A stretch of 7,988 nt of DNA from Candidatus Kuenenia stuttgartensis (GTDB lineage Bacteria > Planctomycetota > Planctomycetia > Isosphaerales > Isosphaeraceae), in contig CAMCFM010000172.1 of the NCBI GenBank assembly GCA_945874095.1, positions 1 to 7,988 on the forward strand. Direction: 5' to 3'. Every line of letters starts with the position of its first letter. Position 1 is the first letter of the stretch. The notes beneath the pieces are model-generated. The model saw only the letters and a list, made by a program, of their open reading frames with translations. It did not search any database and had not been told where the DNA came from. Positions 5,629 through 7,988 of this stretch are shown piece by piece. Both the position numbers and the translations under genes were made by a program.

Positions 5629-7988
5629 GAATTATAGCCGGTTGAGAATTGGCTGGGTGGGTTGTTGATCAGGCCCGTGGTTTTTTTGCGATTTCTGGGC
5701 CATGAATGAGGCGCAGGAACCGCAGAACCGTGGTTGAAATCAGCGATGTGTGTCGAGTCCAGATGGTTTGAATCGGAATGGTCCGATTCCTGTTCAGATT
5801 CAGCAAATCCGGCCGGTGCAACGGTGGCGATATTGTCCACCGGTGTATCGCGAGGGATTTCCTGCTGAGCCAGAACGATCAGGCCAGGCAGGTCCGTGTG
5901 CGTGAGGTCTCTGACGAGGCATCTAACCAGTCCGCCCACGACCACAACAGGTGCCCGGCCCTGTTCTGTCAAACGCTTTGCGGCAGCTCCGATGGCGGCG
6001 ACAAGTTCACGGCTCCAGGCCAGCCCCAGAGCGGTTTCAGGGCGAGTGGATTCATCCACAGCGGCTGATAATCGCATTTCTACGGACTTATCAAGCATGA
6101 CCACTCGCAGGTGTCCATCGGCTCCAAGGTAGGGCTGAACGAGTCGCCGGGAGAGCGATCTGCGGGTATGCTCTGTGAGTTCTTCCGGATCTCTGGTCGC
6201 AACAGCCGCCAGGGCAAGTGCTTCCAGAATGGTTTCCATGTCAAGAATGCTGACGCGTTCACGCAGAAGATTTTGGAGAACTTTCTGGATCTCGCCCACG
6301 CGGACCAGGTTCGGAACCACTTCATCCACAAGCGATGTGCTGCTGGCCCTGACGCGTTCGAGCAGTTGCATGACCTGATCGCGAGAGAGCAGCTCATCAG
6401 CATGGCCCATGATCACTTCCAGAAGGTGATCCATGACCACGGCACCTGCATCTTTGATTCTGCATCCTGAAAGTTCAGCAGCTTGTCGACCCTCGGCAGC
6501 GATCCAGACAGCAGGTAAGCCCGTGGCAGGGTCCTGACCCTCGCGGCCTTCAGGCACTTCGATCAAACCCGGTGGGACAATCGCCAAAAGCCTGCCTGGA
6601 TAGGAAACACCCGTGGCAACGGTCAGGCCCCGGATGGCGATTTTATATTCCTGTGGCTGGATTCCAAGATCGTCGCGAATAGCCACCTGAGGGGCGATCA
6701 TGCCCAGTTCACGGGCCACCCTTTGACGCACCCTTTGAAGTCGATCCAGAAGGTCTCCACCACGATTTGGGTCGGCCAAGGCGATCAGGCGATAGCCAAT
6801 CGAGAGCTCCATGGCGTCTACCCTAAGCCAATCACTCACAGGGGTTTCCGTGGAAATAGCCTTGACCGTTGCAGGCTTGCCACTGGGCGGAGCGACTGGG
6901 GCGGAATCAGCGGCTGATTTGGAGGCTGTCTGGTTTGATGACGTTTTCGGAATCGCAGTTGATGGGCTGTCGATCCGGGATTTCTGGGCATTCGAGATGG
7001 CTTGCGTTGTCAATGTCTGGCTTGGCGATGTCTCTTCACCGGCCTTTTCCGATTTCGCTAAAATCCAGGCGCCGACCATCAATAAACCAGCCAGTGATAA
7101 AAGGGGGAATTTGGGAAGTCCCAAAAAGGCCAGAATCACCAGGAGTCCGCTTGCTGCCAGAAGTGTTCGAGCCTGTCCGAAAAGCTGGCCGGTCATCTCG
7201 CGCCCGATATCGGACTCGCTTGATGAGCGGGTCACGACCAGGCCGGCTCCCAGAGAGATCAGAAAAGCAGGAATCTGGCTGATCAGCCCATCGCCGATGG
7301 TCAGCTTGGTAAAGACATCCACTGCCTGGGCTGGGCTCATTCCATATTGAACGATACCGATGGCCAGCCCGCCTGCGATGTTAATGAAAGTGATCAGGAC
7401 CCCTGCGACGGCATCTCCGCGGACGTATTTTCCAGCACCGTCCATGGCCCCAAAGAAGTCCGCCTGACGATAAACGGCTTCGCGTCGCCGAACGGCCTCG
7501 GTTTGATCGATCAGGCCGGCATGAAGGTCGGAATCGATTGCCATCTGGCGACCTGGCAGGCCGTCGAGCACGAATCGGGCCGCGACTTCGCTGATCCGGC
7601 CCGAGCCTTTGGTAATGACGACAAACTGGATGATCACCATGATGCCGAACATGACGACACCGACCAGAATATTGTCGCCGGCGACGAACGACCCGAATGA
7701 TTTGATGACATCGCCGGCAGCGTCCAGTCCCTTGGTTCCTCCATCGAGCAGAATCAGACGGGTGCTGGCTACGTTGAGGACTAAGCGTGTCAGGGTGGTT
7801 GTTAATAGGAGGGTAGGGAATGAGCTGAACTGCTGGGGCGAACTGATGTTGATGGTGGTCATCAGGATCAGGACGGAGACCGTGACGTTGGCGGCCAGGA
7901 GTAAGTCCATGACCACACCGGGGACGGGCACGAGCAGAACGACGAGCGCGCCGATGAGTGTGACGGGCAGAATCCACGGCACGATGTT
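5625..7988 (-). CDS. flhA: FlhA, flagellar type III export gate protein (5' end cut by window)
   Basis: Inner-membrane core of the flagellar export apparatus; its cytoplasmic domain forms a nonameric ring that docks export substrates and chaperones. At least 787 codons are visible. The frame stays open to the window edge, and the GTG at 7980-7982 reads more naturally as an internal Val, so the true start lies outside. Numbered from that GTG, about eight membrane segments lie in 1-309. The family signature region (127-190) contains RISEVAARFVLDGLPGRQMA and IDSDL. An extended Ser/Thr/Ala/Pro-rich linker (about 309-380) leads to the cytoplasmic domain (about 381-721), with conserved VRVGEIQKVLQNLL (560-573). 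After the usual end of the family near 720, a hydrophilic tail of about 64 residues follows, rich in Asp, Ser and His. E. coli FlhA has 692 residues; the excess here is explained by the linker and the tail. The stop codon overlaps the flhF start. Confidence 0.96.
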   Translation of the reverse strand, partial: NIVPWILPVTLIGALVVLLVPVPGVVMDLLLAANVTVSVLILMTTINISSPQQFSSFPTLLLTTTLTRLVLNVASTRLILLDGGTKGLDAAGDVIKSFGSFVAGDNILVGVVMFGIMVIIQFVVITKGSGRISEVAARFVLDGLPGRQMAIDSDLHAGLIDQTEAVRRREAVYRQADFFGAMDGAGKYVRGDAVAGVLITFINIAGGLAIGIVQYGMSPAQAVDVFTKLTIGDGLISQIPAFLISLGAGLVVTRSSSESDIGREMTGQLFGQARTLLAASGLLVILAFLGLPKFPLLSLAGLLMVGAWILAKSEKAGEETSPSQTLTTQAISNAQKSRIDSPSTAIPKTSSNQTASKSAADSAPVAPPSGKPATVKAISTETPVSDWLRVDAMELSIGYRLIALADPNRGGDLLDRLQRVRQRVARELGMIAPQVAIRDDLGIQPQEYKIAIRGLTVATGVSYPGRLLAIVPPGLIEVPEGREGQDPATGLPAVWIAAEGRQAAELSGCRIKDAGAVVMDHLLEVIMGHADELLSRDQVMQLLERVRASSTSLVDEVVPNLVRVGEIQKVLQNLLRERVSILDMETILEALALAAVATRDPEELTEHTRRSLSRRLVQPYLGADGHLRVVMLDKSVEMRLSAAVDESTRPETALGLAWSRELVAAIGAAAKRLTEQGRAPVVVVGGLVRCLVRDLTHTDLPGLIVLAQQEIPRDTPVDNIATVAPAGFAESEQESDHSDSNHLDSTHIADFNHGSAVPAPHSWPRNRKKTTGLINNPPSQFSTGYNS

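Noticed and set aside
6811..7350. Plus-strand 179-codon frame inside flhA
   Set aside because: It is antisense to a gene with full family conservation, and its product shows no domain.
7980..7982. GTG at the right edge as the FlhA start
   Set aside because: The frame continues open to the window edge with plausible residues, and no ribosome binding site can be seen, so the real start is probably outside the window.

Overview
The window looks like a piece of a planctomycete chromosome (phylum Planctomycetota, probably the Planctomycetaceae side). Two things point there: a secreted, cysteine-containing protein built from Val/Thr/Tyr/Glu-rich repeats of the planctomycete 'YTV' cell-wall type, and a flagellar export/placement cluster in the order flhA-flhF-flhG-sigma28. 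The genus call is inference from gene content and style only.

Layout, right to left along the minus strand. flhA enters at the right edge without its true start (5625-7988). Its stop codon overlaps the start of flhF (4516-5628) in an ATGA junction. A plus-strand gene for the repeat-rich surface protein (2914-4455) then interrupts the run and faces flhF. Beyond it the minus-strand series resumes with flhG (1457-2533), a gap of about 430 bases, and a FliA/WhiG-type sigma factor gene (219-995). That gene ends in a strong intrinsic terminator at 143-168. Bases 1-142 lie beyond this terminator and hold nothing I can support.

How the genes work together. FlhA is the export gate of the flagellar type III secretion system. 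FlhF is the SRP-type GTPase that sets where a flagellum is built. FlhG is the MinD-like ATPase that limits flagellar number and stimulates FlhF; its N-terminal DQAxxLR activator motif is present. The sigma factor would switch on late flagellar genes. The surface protein has no recognised role in the flagellum.

The main point of interest is the architecture. A surface-protein gene sits head-on inside an otherwise co-directional flagellar series, with a UUCG-capped terminator that serves its own strand and only weakly the flagellar strand. If flhF transcription reads on to flhG, it would produce antisense RNA across the whole surface-protein gene. Other notable points are the loss of the canonical P-loop lysine in FlhG, a 28-residue repeat period on both sides of a Cys/Gly/His core in the surface protein, and long non-conserved segments in FlhA. 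I found no mobile element, CRISPR array, tRNA or rRNA.
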